A stretch of DNA of 64,000 nucleotides from Fulvia fulva (GCF_020509005.1 NC_063014.1:1736001-1800000); one strand, 5' to 3'. Positions 24,888 to 34,953 are shown, counted from the stretch's first letter. Numbers and translations are program-made. Notes: a model not told the origin generated them from the letters alone.

Positions 24888-25536
24888 ATGGCATTTCCAG
24901 TCAGAACTGTCACTATCCTCACGTTACTGTTGGCAGTCCTTCTAGCTCCTCAGCTGGCAAGCGAATCACGAAGCCATTCATCGGTCTTCAGTCCGAGGCC
25001 AGAGTTCTGCCGTGAAAAGGTAGGTCGTGCAAGTAATCGTGAATGCCTGCAGCCGAGACTCTGACTGTGCATAGGTACTTGACTTCGACCTGATCCTGAA
25101 CATTCCCGTCAGCCGGCGCGGCAATCTGGAAGCTCTCCGAGTAGACCGCGACGGGCACTGGATGGGAGCCATCAATGCCGAGCCTGGAGATACAGTTCAG
25201 CTCCGGGGCCCAAACGGTATCCGCAATGCCACAGTCACAGCCAACACGCCTCAGAAGTTCGTCTATCGTGAGAGTCTCGGGCTACTTCAAACGATCGAGC
25301 ATACACTGAGCTACGACTTATTCACCGCACATGCTGGTCAGCAGACACTTGTCAAGTACAAGCAAGAATGGAAGGGCAACCTCTTGCTAATCTTGCTGCG
25401 CCAAGTTCCCAGTGCAAGGAACTTTGTTGGAGAATTACCAGCTCAGAGACCTGGTGGTGTTGATGGTTTGAAGGATGCGGTACTTAAAGCTCACGAAGAA
25501 GAAAGGAAGAAATCGGCGCGGAAAGGATATACTTAA
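24888..25536 (+). CDS. Small secreted protein of unknown function (two exons, 197 aa)
   Basis: Exon 1 is 24888-25019, a 55-nt GT-AG intron follows (25020-25074, branch-like CTGACT), and exon 2 is 25075-25536, joined in phase 0. I chose the ATG at 24888 because it directly begins a signal peptide: MAFPVR, then a hydrophobic core (TVTILTLLLAVLLA) and a likely cut near residues 22-24. An in-frame ATG at 24831 would bury that signal. The mature part has one Cys (FCREK), one N-glycosylation site (NATV), a PGDTVQLRGPNG stretch suggesting a beta-rich fold, and a basic, helical C-terminus (AHEEERKKSARKGY). I recognise no family. It is the first host gene next to the RIP-mutated transposon block, a position typical of effector candidates (inference). 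Splice sites are read by eye. Confidence 0.68.
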
Positions 25537-26330
25537 TTGTCTAGTGTGCTCACTGATATTAAAGCCTTTTCGAGCGCCGAAACGCTACCCTCATTTCCAT
25601 GTTGGGACAAAAACCAGGGTACTGGCGAGTCGTTCGTCCTGTTCAGTCGGAACCAGGCAAGAGATAGCGTTTCGTCGCTTCAAGAGACGATGTAAATCGA
25701 AAGATCTCAGGTATCTGCCGTTTGTGAGCCGTCTTTTGGCAGGAGCCATTCATCATGCTGGTCAGGTCGGGCCTGAGCGCTTGCACCATGAGGTGCACTG
25801 ATGGTGTTCTTGAGCATACATGTGGATATGTGCCGTGCAAATGCTGCATCTGTACTGCCATGGAGAGTGGGTCCACGAAGTCTTGGTATGCCGTTTCTTG
25901 GTAAAGCTTGTCATCGAGCTTTCCTCACTTCACGATTCCATCCTCTCACCTCAAAGTACTCTCCATGATCAAGAATGCTCATGTTCATCACGAGTCTATC
26001 TCAGATATATCGTTCCAATGAGAAGGACAACTCATCGATTGATTGCTGAGAAGGCAGTCGTCCGGATCGCGGTTTAATCATCAACATCTTGCTTTCTCGA
26101 TGGAACACAGGACTGTGATGCTTCTCCGTGAGCTCAAATGGCCTCGTATAGCTGATATCAGCAGCATTCTGAGAGCCAATGATGGAATCTAGCAATCACC
26201 AAGGACGGCACGCACATGGACCGGCGTCTCTGACCCGGCTCGAATGGATCAGCGGCGTCTTTCGCTCAACTCTCCCAAAGAACGACCGGAAACATTATAT
26301 GTCGATATTATACACGACTGAAAGAATGAA
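25537..26330. other. Intergenic stretch, nothing recognised
   Basis: About 0.8 kb with short overlapping open frames on both strands and no protein-like signal. It holds the 3' end of the secreted-protein gene and the promoter of the DUF3431 gene. Confidence 0.5.
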
Positions 26331-26528
26331 GTGAAGTCTTTCTTGCGGTCAGTCAGCCACCACCACATTCGACCGGTCTCGCCAGATCACCGGCCGAGCC
26401 AACTGCCGCAAGAATCCTGCACCCTGCCGCGTCTTCCGGAGAAGGTCCCTCGCACCTCAAGCAATCGCCAAGATGCCAACACCCTCCCAAGCAACACCAT
26501 CGCAGGGCTGTGGTTTCTTGGCAGAGAC

Positions 26529-27635
26529 ATGCGCCGGGTCACGAAGAAGTATCTTGTCCTCGCCAATGCTGGAACATTTGCATTTCTCCTCCTTGTCGTC
26601 CTGATTCTCAACCTCTTGCCAGGACCGAGGAATCGAACTTTTGGATGGACGACGATAAGGTATCGAACCACCGCGAAGTCTCTGCCAGCGGCTCGAGGAC
26701 GATGTTCAGGATTGGCGAAATCGTCGAAGCCGGCGCTGGTGGTGGCGAGGGTGGTGGCTGATGGAGATGCTGCCTGGCTGGACGCGTTGTCTGGAAAGTA
26801 TCACGTCTGCAGCTATGTCGCGGATGCACCAATCGACGAGACATCTTGGGAGGGCCAGCTCCCTGCGAACCGCGGACATGAAGCGATGGCATATTTGACC
26901 TGGATCATCGACAACTACGACAATATTTCAGCGGCCGGAGCAGTGTTCGTTCATGGATCGAGGTGGGCATGGCACAATGATGCGCCTGAGTACGACAATG
27001 CGGCGCTACTCATAGCTCTCAACGCCACAGCCGCTCTCGAGCCATACGGGTACCACAATCTACGTTGCGACTGGAGTGCAAGTACTTGTTCATCGAAGGA
27101 GTCGCCGCCGCAGGGTAGCCTCGAGACCATCTTCAAGGCGAAGCTGCAACCATGGGATGCCCGAGCAGTGTCTGATGCAGCACTTCTCGGGACACTCAGA
27201 ACACTGTTCGATGACTATGCTATCGCCGGCGCCGCTTCACTTGCACGTTCCGACGCCATCCGATCACAGTGCTGCGCACAGTTCATTGTCTCTCAAGAAC
27301 GGCTATGGCAGCATACGCAAGCCGAATATACTGCTCTGCGACAATGGCTACTGGACAGCGGCGAGCATGCCGCTCCAGTCGATGATAAGATCGCTGGTCG
27401 GATCTTGTCCTACATCTGGCATATACTGTTCATGCAGGATCCTGATCGCACCATCAATCTGGATCGAATCAATGCTCAAGCATGCCCTACGGCGCAAGAG
27501 TGCTACTGTCGGCTGTATGGAAGATGCAATCTGGAGACGTGTACGCGGCCTGGAAGATGTCATGGGCAGTATGCTGTGCCGCCTGGGTATCGATTGCCGA
27601 AGGGATGGGAGAGTAGTCACCAAGCACTTCTTTGA
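26529..27635 (+). CDS. DUF3431 family membrane-anchored protein
   Basis: Single-exon gene of 368 aa from the ATG at 26529; the frame is open to an ATG at 26331. I prefer 26529 because the N-terminus then reads a short basic start (MRRVTKKY) and a signal anchor (about residues 9-32, AGTFAFLLLVVLILNLLPG), as is usual for the family. The lumenal domain carries DUF3431 landmarks: VVARVVADGDAAWL, then the AYLTWIIDNYDNIS block, VFVHGSRWAW, and the Cys-rich end ACPTAQECYCRLYGRCNL. DUF3431 proteins are common in filamentous ascomycetes and resemble glycosyltransferase-like folds, but their role is not established. The final 30 residues (CTRPGRCHGQY onward) look species-specific. Confidence 0.82.
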   Translation: MRRVTKKYLVLANAGTFAFLLLVVLILNLLPGPRNRTFGWTTIRYRTTAKSLPAARGRCSGLAKSSKPALVVARVVADGDAAWLDALSGKYHVCSYVADAPIDETSWEGQLPANRGHEAMAYLTWIIDNYDNISAAGAVFVHGSRWAWHNDAPEYDNAALLIALNATAALEPYGYHNLRCDWSASTCSSKESPPQGSLETIFKAKLQPWDARAVSDAALLGTLRTLFDDYAIAGAASLARSDAIRSQCCAQFIVSQERLWQHTQAEYTALRQWLLDSGEHAAPVDDKIAGRILSYIWHILFMQDPDRTINLDRINAQACPTAQECYCRLYGRCNLETCTRPGRCHGQYAVPPGYRLPKGWESSHQALL

Positions 27636-28071
27636 TATCGGTGCTATGGCTGATACGATATTCATATTAAGATTGGGCAATGTTCTGGTCTCGGTAAGAC
27701 ATGCACTCGAATGGCTCGTAATGAAATGTGTTACCGCCCCAGGCGTCGACTGTTCTGGAAATCTGCCAAATGGATACACGCCCATGACCCAAACACACGA
27801 CGATGCGCCGTACCCTCGACCAAGATGCCAAGGACTTCGCCAGTGAACCACCCCCCAGCGTGTCGAAGCCAAGTATTATGCCTGAGTAATGAGTCGAAGC
27901 GCTCCGCGGCAGTCAACTTTGTTCCCAGCCCTTGCTAGGTCATCAACGTATCGCTGCCTGTCTCGCGCAGTCTTTGTACCAGAGACCATGCAACTGGTGC
28001 TCTGCAGCGACGTAACCTGGCAAGAAAGTCAGTGTCTATCACAACCCCACAGTCGCCGTAGAACGTACTCA
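27636..28071. other. Intergenic stretch, nothing recognised
   Basis: A 436-bp stretch between the DUF3431 gene and the convergent minus-strand gene. The open frames that extend here belong to other frames of the DUF3431 gene and show no independent support. Confidence 0.5.
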
Positions 28072-28694
28072 TCACTTTACCGGAATGCACACTGCAACCA
28101 CTTGATCACTGTCGAGCCCTCTTCCGAAACTGAGAGCCCGTGCCCTGTTCACCTGTTCCGGTCGCCTTAGGTACAACGTTCTGTTCTCCTTCTCCAAGCT
28201 GGCAACGCGCTGCTTCGCGCTAGCATGCTGATTTTCTGCCGAGGTGGCTTTCTTCCTCCAGTACTCGATGAGGATGTCCTCTGGGCCGGAACAGCAGTCG
28301 GAGTCTCGGATTCGACGCCACGCTGCTTGGACTTGTATGGTATGCCTTTCTCTTTCTTGAAGAGCATTGACAAGATCTCCCACTGCTTGCCGAGATCGTG
28401 TTCATCAGTTGCTGGCTCGACTGACAGGCCGAAGCCTTCCGAGATGCCGGTAACGTCCTTTGTCATATCTGCCAGTCGAGTCTTCTTGTCGTCTTCATCC
28501 TCAGAGTCGGAGAAGTGTGAGTGGCAGTCGCAGTCGCAGGAATCAGAGCAGGGGCCAGAGTCGGAGTATTCTGAGGTAGATGGGGTGATCTGCATCTCCC
28601 GACTTGTCGAAGTGTTGGCCAGGTCTGTGGTCGGAGCGTCAGGCATACTGGCTGGGGTGTGCGGTTGAGATGTGCGATGCGAGACAGAACTCAA
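28072..28694 (-). CDS. Ser/acid-rich protein of unknown function, reading split over two frames
   Basis: The frame from the ATG at 28694 gives a plausible N-terminal part: SQPHTPASMPDAPTTD, a Cys-rich patch (CSDSCDCDCHSHFSDSEDED), then a helical part ending GKQWEILSMLFKKEKGIPYK. Its last part (to 28167) loses protein character. An overlapping frame (28383-28072) instead gives a convincing coiled coil: QAAWRRIRD, then ILIEYWRKKATSAENQHASA and KQRVASLEKENRTLY. The natural protein probably passes from the first frame into the second between about 28380 and 28280, either by an intron I cannot place or because of a one-base indel. I know no family for it. Nuclear location is possible from the charged composition but not shown. 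Confidence 0.45.
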
Positions 28695-29134
28695 TAGCTG
28701 TGCTCAACTGCTGATGAGTCTGAAGATTTCAATGATGAAAGTGGGAGCATTCAAACGACCAAAAAGGAATCAAGAAGGGCAAGAGAGCCAACTCCCGCGT
28801 TTGCACTCAAACAGTGTCATGACACGTTTACACCATCACAAACGGTTACATGCAGACGGACCAGGACGCCGGCGTCAATTAGAGGGATAACAGGTCAGAA
28901 ATGGTCGCTGCACAGCGCGACATGTTTCACTTGGAGAGCTTGATCAGAATACTGGCTACATGTCCGATGCGATAGACACACACCATCTCCACCGCAACGC
29001 TGCATCCACGCCACGCGTGCGCTCTTTATGCCCGACACTATCTCATGCATGAACAGAAGTCTCAGAATACAGCAAAGCGCCCATTATCCCACAAAATCCA
29101 CACCACCATGCCCCTCCCCTATGCCTCCCCTCCC
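28695..29134. other. Intergenic stretch, nothing recognised
   Basis: A 440-bp stretch between two minus-strand genes. It should hold the promoter of the gene starting at 28694. A C-rich run lies near 29110-29200. Confidence 0.5.
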
Positions 29135-29971
29135 TCACCACATCACGAACCCACTCCACCACCCATGTCGACCCTCATCCTCGATCCTCCCCATCTCCAC
29201 CGCCAAGACCTTCCTCTTCAACCCCCTCCACTTCTGCGTCAATTTCCGCAGCGGACACGAAGAAGAAGAAGAAGAAGAAGAAGAAGAAGAAGAGGAGGAG
29301 CTCGAGCTTTCTTTGCCATAACGTCGCTTCGCCAAGTCAATACCGCACACATCCGGCGGCGTCCAGTTTCTGCGTCGCTCCGCGTTCTTGAAGTCGTGGA
29401 TATACTCCTCAAAGGTACATCCAGAATCCTGTCGCACGGGGATAGTTGAGGAGGAGGGATAGGGGAAGTAAGAACTGTCGCTTTCTGATGGTGTGCGGAG
29501 CAGGAGGCCTTGGTAGTCCGAGTGGTCGTGCCAGGAAATGGGTTGAGGTTGGATTGGGCAGGGAGCAGGGCGCAAGGCTGGTTTGCGTGTGCTTGTGCGT
29601 GAGATCGAGGGGGAGGGGCATTGGCTGTCTTCATGGCCCTTGTAGTAGACGGGTTGGACGGGGCCAAAGGCAGGCCGGAGTGATCCTGGGATATCGTACT
29701 CCAAAATGGACTCGGCGGTTTCCTGGTCTTGGTACAGGTCTGATATCTCTGGGAGGCTATCTGATGGGATAGCGGAAGGGTGGGTGATGGAGCGTTGATC
29801 CCAGAGGTCTTCGTAGTGGGACATGAAATCGTATTGTGGCCCTGAGTGGGAAGAGCTGGTGTCCATGATTTCTCTTGCGCGGGTATAGTCGATTTTGTTG
29901 GGGTTAGTCGCGCCTGTAATGTTGGATGTGACTCTGGGTACGGTCTGTCTTGACTGAATATGCGAAGACAT
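29135..29971 (-). CDS. Hypothetical Ser/Pro-rich protein with a poly-serine tract
   Basis: A single open frame of 278 aa. It is rich in Ser, Pro, Gln and Asp, contains likely disordered segments, and has one compact part, CTFEEYIHDFKNAERRRNW followed by DVCGIDLAKRRYGKE, that looks conserved in style. An uninterrupted tract of about 18 Ser residues follows, written by a GAA/TTC-type microsatellite on the plus strand (29259-29300). The end is basic (KLTQKWRGLKRK) and could be a nuclear signal. No signal peptide or membrane segment is visible, and I recognise no domain family. Length could vary between strains because of the repeat. The call as a gene rests on open-frame length and sensible composition. 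Confidence 0.55.
   Translation of the reverse strand: MSSHIQSRQTVPRVTSNITGATNPNKIDYTRAREIMDTSSSHSGPQYDFMSHYEDLWDQRSITHPSAIPSDSLPEISDLYQDQETAESILEYDIPGSLRPAFGPVQPVYYKGHEDSQCPSPSISRTSTRKPALRPAPCPIQPQPISWHDHSDYQGLLLRTPSESDSSYFPYPSSSTIPVRQDSGCTFEEYIHDFKNAERRRNWTPPDVCGIDLAKRRYGKESSSSSSSSSSSSSSSSSCPLRKLTQKWRGLKRKVLAVEMGRIEDEGRHGWWSGFVMW
29259..29300. repeat. (GAA)n microsatellite inside a coding region
   Basis: About 11 perfect GAA units followed by GGAGGAG. On the minus strand they read as TCT/TCC serine codons. Confidence 0.9.
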
Positions 29972-30208
29972 CGTGCGATTTAAATCAGAATTCGGTGTTG
30001 ATGTGGTCCTCAGTGAGGACAGGACATCAGTAAGGTTTTGCGGATTCTTGAAACAGCAGACCAGTGACCAGGCTGTGGTATGATGGCGGAAACATTGGAG
30101 GTATCACAGCAGTGCTTGGCATTAGAAATTTTAGCTCGATTGGTATCTCTTGCATTTCCTACTCACTGCTATACACTCCGCCAAGTCTGAATAGCTTGGT
30201 AATCCAGC

Positions 30209-32488
30209 CTACTGCAAACCTCGCGACTCACACTCGCCCCAAAAGACAAGCAGTCTCCACACCTTCTTGACCAGAACCTCAGCCTCGTCCTCAAGTGGGC
30301 CCTCCAGCTCCTCCTTGATCGACTGAGCCGAAGCCTTATCGCGAACACCAGCAATGACAGCGTCGACGATGAGGTCTTCTTGCACACCGAGATACTCCAC
30401 AACCTTCTTCTCCACGAAAGGTCGGATCTGGTTGTTGAGAATGTCGCTGGTGAGGTGCTCGTACTTGATCGGGTGGGCGAAGAGCTTGTCATTGTCGGTG
30501 GGAATTTCAGACGCCAGCTGTTGGCGTGCGCTGGCCTTCTCCTCGTCTGTCAAGCCTAAGCCGGAGGTAGGTAGTGTAGACATGTCTTCGAGCGGCTTGA
30601 GTTGTAGATCGCGTTTGAGGCCAGAAGCAGCAGCATCTTCCTCGTCCTCCAGCAGACCTTCGACGTCCATTTGCGCACGCTTTGGTGCAGCGGCGGTGGC
30701 TGGCTTTGTCTTGCTGGCACCTCCCAAGCTGATCTTGAACGGTGCAGGTCCGGCTTGATCGACCCTCTCGGGCTCTGGTTCGATGCCCATCGAGTCCAAG
30801 AAGTCGTCGGCCATACCGCGCGCCTCATTGGTACGTCGTTGTTCGTCAGCCTTCTCGCGCTCTTCAGCTTTGCGGTCTGCGTCATCTTCGCGTCGCTCCC
30901 TCTCGCGATCTTGGTCGCGTATTCGCAGCCAAGCCGAGTGATCTCTGTAGTATGGGTGTCGTTGCTTCTCTGCCTCTTCATCGTCGTTCCAGCTGGCAAA
31001 CTTGGCAAGGATGTCTTCACGAGCCTTTTCAATAGCACGCTTCTCGTCATCCTCACGCTTGCGTTCACGCTCTTGAGCTGCACCGCGTGTTCGCTCACGA
31101 TTGTGCCAGCGACGAACCTGATCCTGGTATTGCTTCTCGATTTCTGCATCTTTCCTCTCTTGTCGGCGACGCTCAAGTTCTTCGTCGCTCTCATCTGCAT
31201 CTTCCTCCTCACGGTTCAGTGAGACTGTCATGCCACGTCCGTCAGGTCCGGCACCTGGCACAAAAGCGACACCGTTGACATAGTCGTTGGGTATTTGTGT
31301 CCCTCTGAAGCCCTTAGGGCCTGACGGTGCACCGGCGACACCCTGCTGGCCACGAGGGCCAAGTGGGATGCCGTTTGTGGAGTTCGCTGCGCCCGGTGGA
31401 GGTGATGCAAGTCGGCTGACACGCGGTGCTGGGCCATTGCGCCGTCGCTCTTCCTGTTCGAGGTCCTCTTCGCGACGTAGGCGTTCGATGTCTCGGCGGT
31501 TGGATCTATCACGGAAGGCCTTAATTTCTTCTGCCACCGTCGCTCGCTGCTCGGCTGGGATGTCCGCAAGCTCGTCCTCAGCTCCGGTTTGTTGGATGGT
31601 GATGTGCTCGACTGCGCCATTCGCGTCGCCGTTTGTCTCAGCCATAGAGACATCGCCATCCACATCGCCGTGTCCGTTGACACCATTTGTGCCATGTGCA
31701 GCTTGATTGATCAAGCCGGCAATCGTTTGCTCGAGATCACTCTTGCAGGACTCCATACGAAATTGCCGAGTGTTCTCGTCTTCCTTCTTCCTTGCCATCC
31801 AGGTCTCGATGTACTCTTTGCTAGCATCGTCGATGACCACAAGCCACTTCTGCTTCTTGACCTCGCCCTCCTCGGCCTTCTCCCTCTGCACACTACCGTC
31901 CGCGTTGAACAGTGGCAGTTCGAGGTTAGGGTACAGCTCAGCAGCAGCTTCCAGGCTCTCGACATCTTCGTACTCGGCAAAGCCAAACTTGCACTTCCTG
32001 TCGTCGGCATCTCGAGCTCGTGTCCAGCGTCTCAGCTTGCCAGCACATCGCAAGATGTTCTCCAGCGCCTCGTCGTGCGGCATGCCTTCACCAAGACCTC
32101 CCACGAAGATAGTCCTCGAGACTTCCTCGCGCGTGGGAGGCTGTAGTGCCATCATGCTATCACGGACTGCCTGCCTCTCACGGTCGAGGTTGCGATCTGC
32201 GCCCAAGCCGCGTCTGTCTCTTCCACCCAGAGGCTCTGCATTACTGCCACGTCCACCTCGGTCACCCCAATCATTGCCAGACTGCGGACGACCGCCTCCA
32301 CCTCCACCTCCACCATCCATGCCCAGCCTGATGACAGGTGCGTTGAAGTTGAGACCGGCCGGCATATTAGGTGGTGGTTGGAAGGCTTGCGCTGGTCCTG
32401 TCGGTGGTCCGCCCATACCTGGCGCGCCGCCATATGGTTGCTGCTGGCCGCCATATGCGCCTGGAGGTCCGCCGTAGTTGTAGGCCAT
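30209..32488 (-). CDS. RBM25-like splicing factor (RRM plus PWI domain)
   Basis: A single-exon gene of 759 aa from the ATG at 32488 (MAYNYGGPPGAYGG). The frame stays open to an ATG at 32536, but the natural Gly/Pro-rich start favours 32488. Domains in order are: a Gly/Pro/Gln-rich leader (1-60); an Arg/Gly/Asp linker; an RRM at about 123-200 with RNP2 TIFVGGL and RNP1 KCKFGFAEY; a long Arg/Glu/Asp-rich helical region (about 310-590, REEEDADESDEELERRRQER and RDQDRERERREDD); and a C-terminal PWI domain (about 660-759, FAHPIKYEHLTSDILNNQIR to KKVWRLLVFWGECES). This order is that of RBM25 in animals and its fungal homologues. PWI domains bind nucleic acid, and RBM25 associates with U1 snRNP components to control 5' splice-site use and alternative splicing. 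It acts in the nucleus. It is divergent from the bS21m gene, 193 bp apart. Confidence 0.88.
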   Translation of the reverse strand: MAYNYGGPPGAYGGQQQPYGGAPGMGGPPTGPAQAFQPPPNMPAGLNFNAPVIRLGMDGGGGGGGGRPQSGNDWGDRGGRGSNAEPLGGRDRRGLGADRNLDRERQAVRDSMMALQPPTREEVSRTIFVGGLGEGMPHDEALENILRCAGKLRRWTRARDADDRKCKFGFAEYEDVESLEAAAELYPNLELPLFNADGSVQREKAEEGEVKKQKWLVVIDDASKEYIETWMARKKEDENTRQFRMESCKSDLEQTIAGLINQAAHGTNGVNGHGDVDGDVSMAETNGDANGAVEHITIQQTGAEDELADIPAEQRATVAEEIKAFRDRSNRRDIERLRREEDLEQEERRRNGPAPRVSRLASPPPGAANSTNGIPLGPRGQQGVAGAPSGPKGFRGTQIPNDYVNGVAFVPGAGPDGRGMTVSLNREEEDADESDEELERRRQERKDAEIEKQYQDQVRRWHNRERTRGAAQERERKREDDEKRAIEKAREDILAKFASWNDDEEAEKQRHPYYRDHSAWLRIRDQDRERERREDDADRKAEEREKADEQRRTNEARGMADDFLDSMGIEPEPERVDQAGPAPFKISLGGASKTKPATAAAPKRAQMDVEGLLEDEEDAAASGLKRDLQLKPLEDMSTLPTSGLGLTDEEKASARQQLASEIPTDNDKLFAHPIKYEHLTSDILNNQIRPFVEKKVVEYLGVQEDLIVDAVIAGVRDKASAQSIKEELEGPLEDEAEVLVKKVWRLLVFWGECESRGLQ

Positions 32489-32681
32489 ATTGATGAGTGC
32501 AGTGTTGGCCAATACGTTCAGTGGAAAGTGTTTCAAAGTGAGCTTTCTGCAACATCATCGAGGCTGAGTCAGCGGAAACTCACTCCCGATCGCCGCAAAG
32601 TCGTCCGTGAGGCTCCGTCAATGTCGAGGTCAATGTCAGGCACGAGACGTCAATCGATCATTCACTTCCACCATCCCCACC
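32489..32681. promoter_or_regulatory. Shared divergent promoter of the RBM25-like and bS21m genes
   Basis: Only 193 bp separate the two start codons, so both promoters must lie here. The bS21m ATG sits in a good fungal context (CCCCACCATGG). No TATA box is obvious. Confidence 0.6.
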
Positions 32682-33485
32682 ATGGAGCTATTCAGAGCGA
32701 GTGAGGCACTGCTTCGCTCATCGCAGCCATTGCTGCCATTCCTCGCGCCGGCTGCCTATAGAACATCGACCACCCGAGCAGCAGCGCCAATCGCTCGACA
32801 CTGCAGAGGACGAACCCAACACCACACATCACGACCCTTCACAACTGCGCAACCCCGGAGACAAGCAGATGGCCCACCCTCAGGCGCCGAGACCGTCAGC
32901 GACAACATCTCCTCCTTCCTAGACAGCGCTCTCGATCTCGGCGGCAAATCACCCACATCACGACACTCATCCAGAGATGCACAACAGAACAACCCACCTT
33001 CGCAGGGACTAGCCAACGAAAATGCCGCATCCAACCCAGACCGCACCAAATCTTCCTTTGACGACATCCTCGACTCCTTCTCCTCCAGCAGGCCCAGCGC
33101 TCCCCCTCAGCGCCGGTCCCCCAATACCCAACTCCCCCACGAAACCATAAGCGCCATGCTGGAGCCCATCAACTACTCCTCCTCCCGCCTCGGCGCCCCT
33201 CCCCCGGAAATCGACGAGGGCCCACCACTGAAGTTGGGTCCTACTCTGGGACGCACGGTGGAGGTCAACGCCGCTCGGGGGATGGATGTGGGAAAGGCTT
33301 TCCGGAGCTTGGAAACGTTGTGTGGCAGGAATAGCGTGAAGCGAGATTTCCAGATGCAGAGGTTCCATGAAAGGCCGGGGATGAAGAGGAAGAGGCTGAA
33401 GAGTGTAAGGTGGAGGAGGCATTTCAAGAAGAATTTCAAGGCGACTGTCGTGCTTGTGCAGAAGATGACGAGGCAGGGGTGGTAA
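32682..33485 (+). CDS. MRP21: Mitochondrial small-subunit ribosomal protein bS21m (MRP21)
   Basis: A 267-aa protein from the ATG at 32682 (MELFRASEALLRSSQPLLPF), which gives a basic, Ser/Arg-rich mitochondrial targeting start; the frame is open 25 codons further upstream without an equivalent signal. The middle (about residues 60-190) is disordered, Ser/Pro-rich. The C-terminal 75 residues are the bS21 domain: VNAARGMDVGKAFRSLETLC, NSVKRDFQMQRFHERPGMKR, and the basic end KSVRWRRHFKKNFKATVVLV. The family binds 16S-type rRNA in the mitoribosomal small subunit; fungal members have long N-terminal extensions as here. Expression probably shares regulation with the divergent splicing-factor gene. 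Confidence 0.88.
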   Translation: MELFRASEALLRSSQPLLPFLAPAAYRTSTTRAAAPIARHCRGRTQHHTSRPFTTAQPRRQADGPPSGAETVSDNISSFLDSALDLGGKSPTSRHSSRDAQQNNPPSQGLANENAASNPDRTKSSFDDILDSFSSSRPSAPPQRRSPNTQLPHETISAMLEPINYSSSRLGAPPPEIDEGPPLKLGPTLGRTVEVNAARGMDVGKAFRSLETLCGRNSVKRDFQMQRFHERPGMKRKRLKSVRWRRHFKKNFKATVVLVQKMTRQGW

Positions 33486-34122
33486 AGATATGGCGAGGAG
33501 AGCAGGATCATGCACGGTGATGACGGCCATAAGACCGGAAATGAGGCAAAAGCTGAGAGAGGACATATGTACAATTGCACCTGAACGACTTGGCAGTGTA
33601 CATTATCGAAGGAGCCGATTAGTACAGGAGAGGGCCATTGTACATTTTCAAGGGCGAAGTCGGGAGAAGAGATCTATCTAGATACCACGAATGCTCCAGC
33701 GCCGTCTTCCATCCTCCAAGGCAAATGCCTTGAATGCTCCGCTTTGACATGCCTCCGAATGCCTGTCTCCTCAACCAAGAATTGCCCAGCATGGTAGTGA
33801 TTCGCGAAACACAGCCTACAGCTCATAATCATCCTGTACTCCATTGCCCGGCAAAACCCATGCTCAATCTCAGACTCGTGCGAAACGTAATGGCCAATAT
33901 CTTTCCTTCAAGCACAACTTTCATTCGACGAAGCACATGCGACTTCTTCAAGGATCCGGACCATCTGTGCTGCGCCTCCAAGTGAATGATGAAAGATTGG
34001 AAAGTGCATTTGCAGGACCGCAGTTCAGACCTTCCTCTTGAGGGCTAGTCTAGATCGCTAGTGGCGGAGCTCATTGTATCTGCACTTTAGATTTAAATGC
34101 TGTTGCCTCGACAAGACCCTCT
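33486..34122. other. Intergenic stretch between convergent genes
   Basis: About 0.64 kb holding the 3' ends of bS21m and of the F-box-like gene. Short frames only. No RNA gene or repeat noticed. Confidence 0.5.
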
Positions 34123-34953
34123 TCACTCCACTTGCGCCGTCGCCGCAAAGATCTTCAGAACAGCGTCGGCATCACCTCTCTCAAACACACCCGGCTCCCT
34201 CGCCAAGATAACATCAACAAGCTCTCGTAACTGCTCCACAACACCATTCACCACCACCTCCACTTCAGGGCTCCGTTCATTCAGAGAGACCCAATTGAAC
34301 GTGCCCATCGACACGAAGCATGCCCTCTCCTCACGCTGCTTGGCGTTAAGATCAATGTCGAACTCAGCGTATCCAGCACCGTGACCAAGCGGCGCCATAA
34401 TCTCCAGCTTCCTGAGAGAGTGGATGAAGGCCAGAGGTGCTCTGTTCCAGAAGAGCTGCGTCACACGTTGCAGGCTCATGGGCCCTGGGGGTGGCCAGAA
34501 TTGGTCGCGATGGATTAGGAAGAGTCTTTCTCTGAAGAAGAGGGAGCTCGCTGCTCGCCGGATGAGCTTCGAGACAAAGGTGATGGGTGGTGCTACGCTG
34601 AAGTGGTTGAAGTCCAGTGGGGCTTTGTAGATCTCGTAGATATGAAGTCGCAGCTCAGGTGGTAGGTCAAGGAATCTGTTGAAGATGGCTACTTCATCTG
34701 CTGCCTGCAGAATTTCCTTGAATTTGTCAAAGGTCCCATCATGGCCACTGGGAACAATCAGTTGGCGTTGTTTGCAGAATCGTCGTAGCTCGTCCAGGGT
34801 ACATTGATCGTAGTCCAGGAAACCACGTTCGACACGAGATTCTTCAGTACCATGAGCGGCCAACTTCCAGTAATCTCTTCCTGGAAACTGCGCAATTGGG
34901 TACCATTCCTGATCAGGACTATCGGCTTTGAATTCTCGTCGATAGTGTACCAT
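34123..34953 (-). CDS. F-box-like (2EXR-type) protein with a SAP-like segment
   Basis: A 276-aa protein from the ATG at 34953 (MVHYRREFKADSPDQEWYPI). The open frame extends to 35238, but the extra 95 residues look like untranslated sequence. Residues about 45-90 hold YDQCTLDELRRFCKQRQL, a SAP-like helix pair. Residues about 97-120 hold AIFNRFLDLPPELRLHIYEI, the core of the F-box-like motif found in many dothideomycete proteins of unknown role, followed by a leucine-poor region ending EQLRELVDVILAREPGVF. F-box proteins recruit substrates to SCF ubiquitin ligases, but for this lineage-expanded group the partner is unknown. No membrane or secretion signal. Confidence 0.7.
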   Translation of the reverse strand: MVHYRREFKADSPDQEWYPIAQFPGRDYWKLAAHGTEESRVERGFLDYDQCTLDELRRFCKQRQLIVPSGHDGTFDKFKEILQAADEVAIFNRFLDLPPELRLHIYEIYKAPLDFNHFSVAPPITFVSKLIRRAASSLFFRERLFLIHRDQFWPPPGPMSLQRVTQLFWNRAPLAFIHSLRKLEIMAPLGHGAGYAEFDIDLNAKQREERACFVSMGTFNWVSLNERSPEVEVVVNGVVEQLRELVDVILAREPGVFERGDADAVLKIFAATAQVE

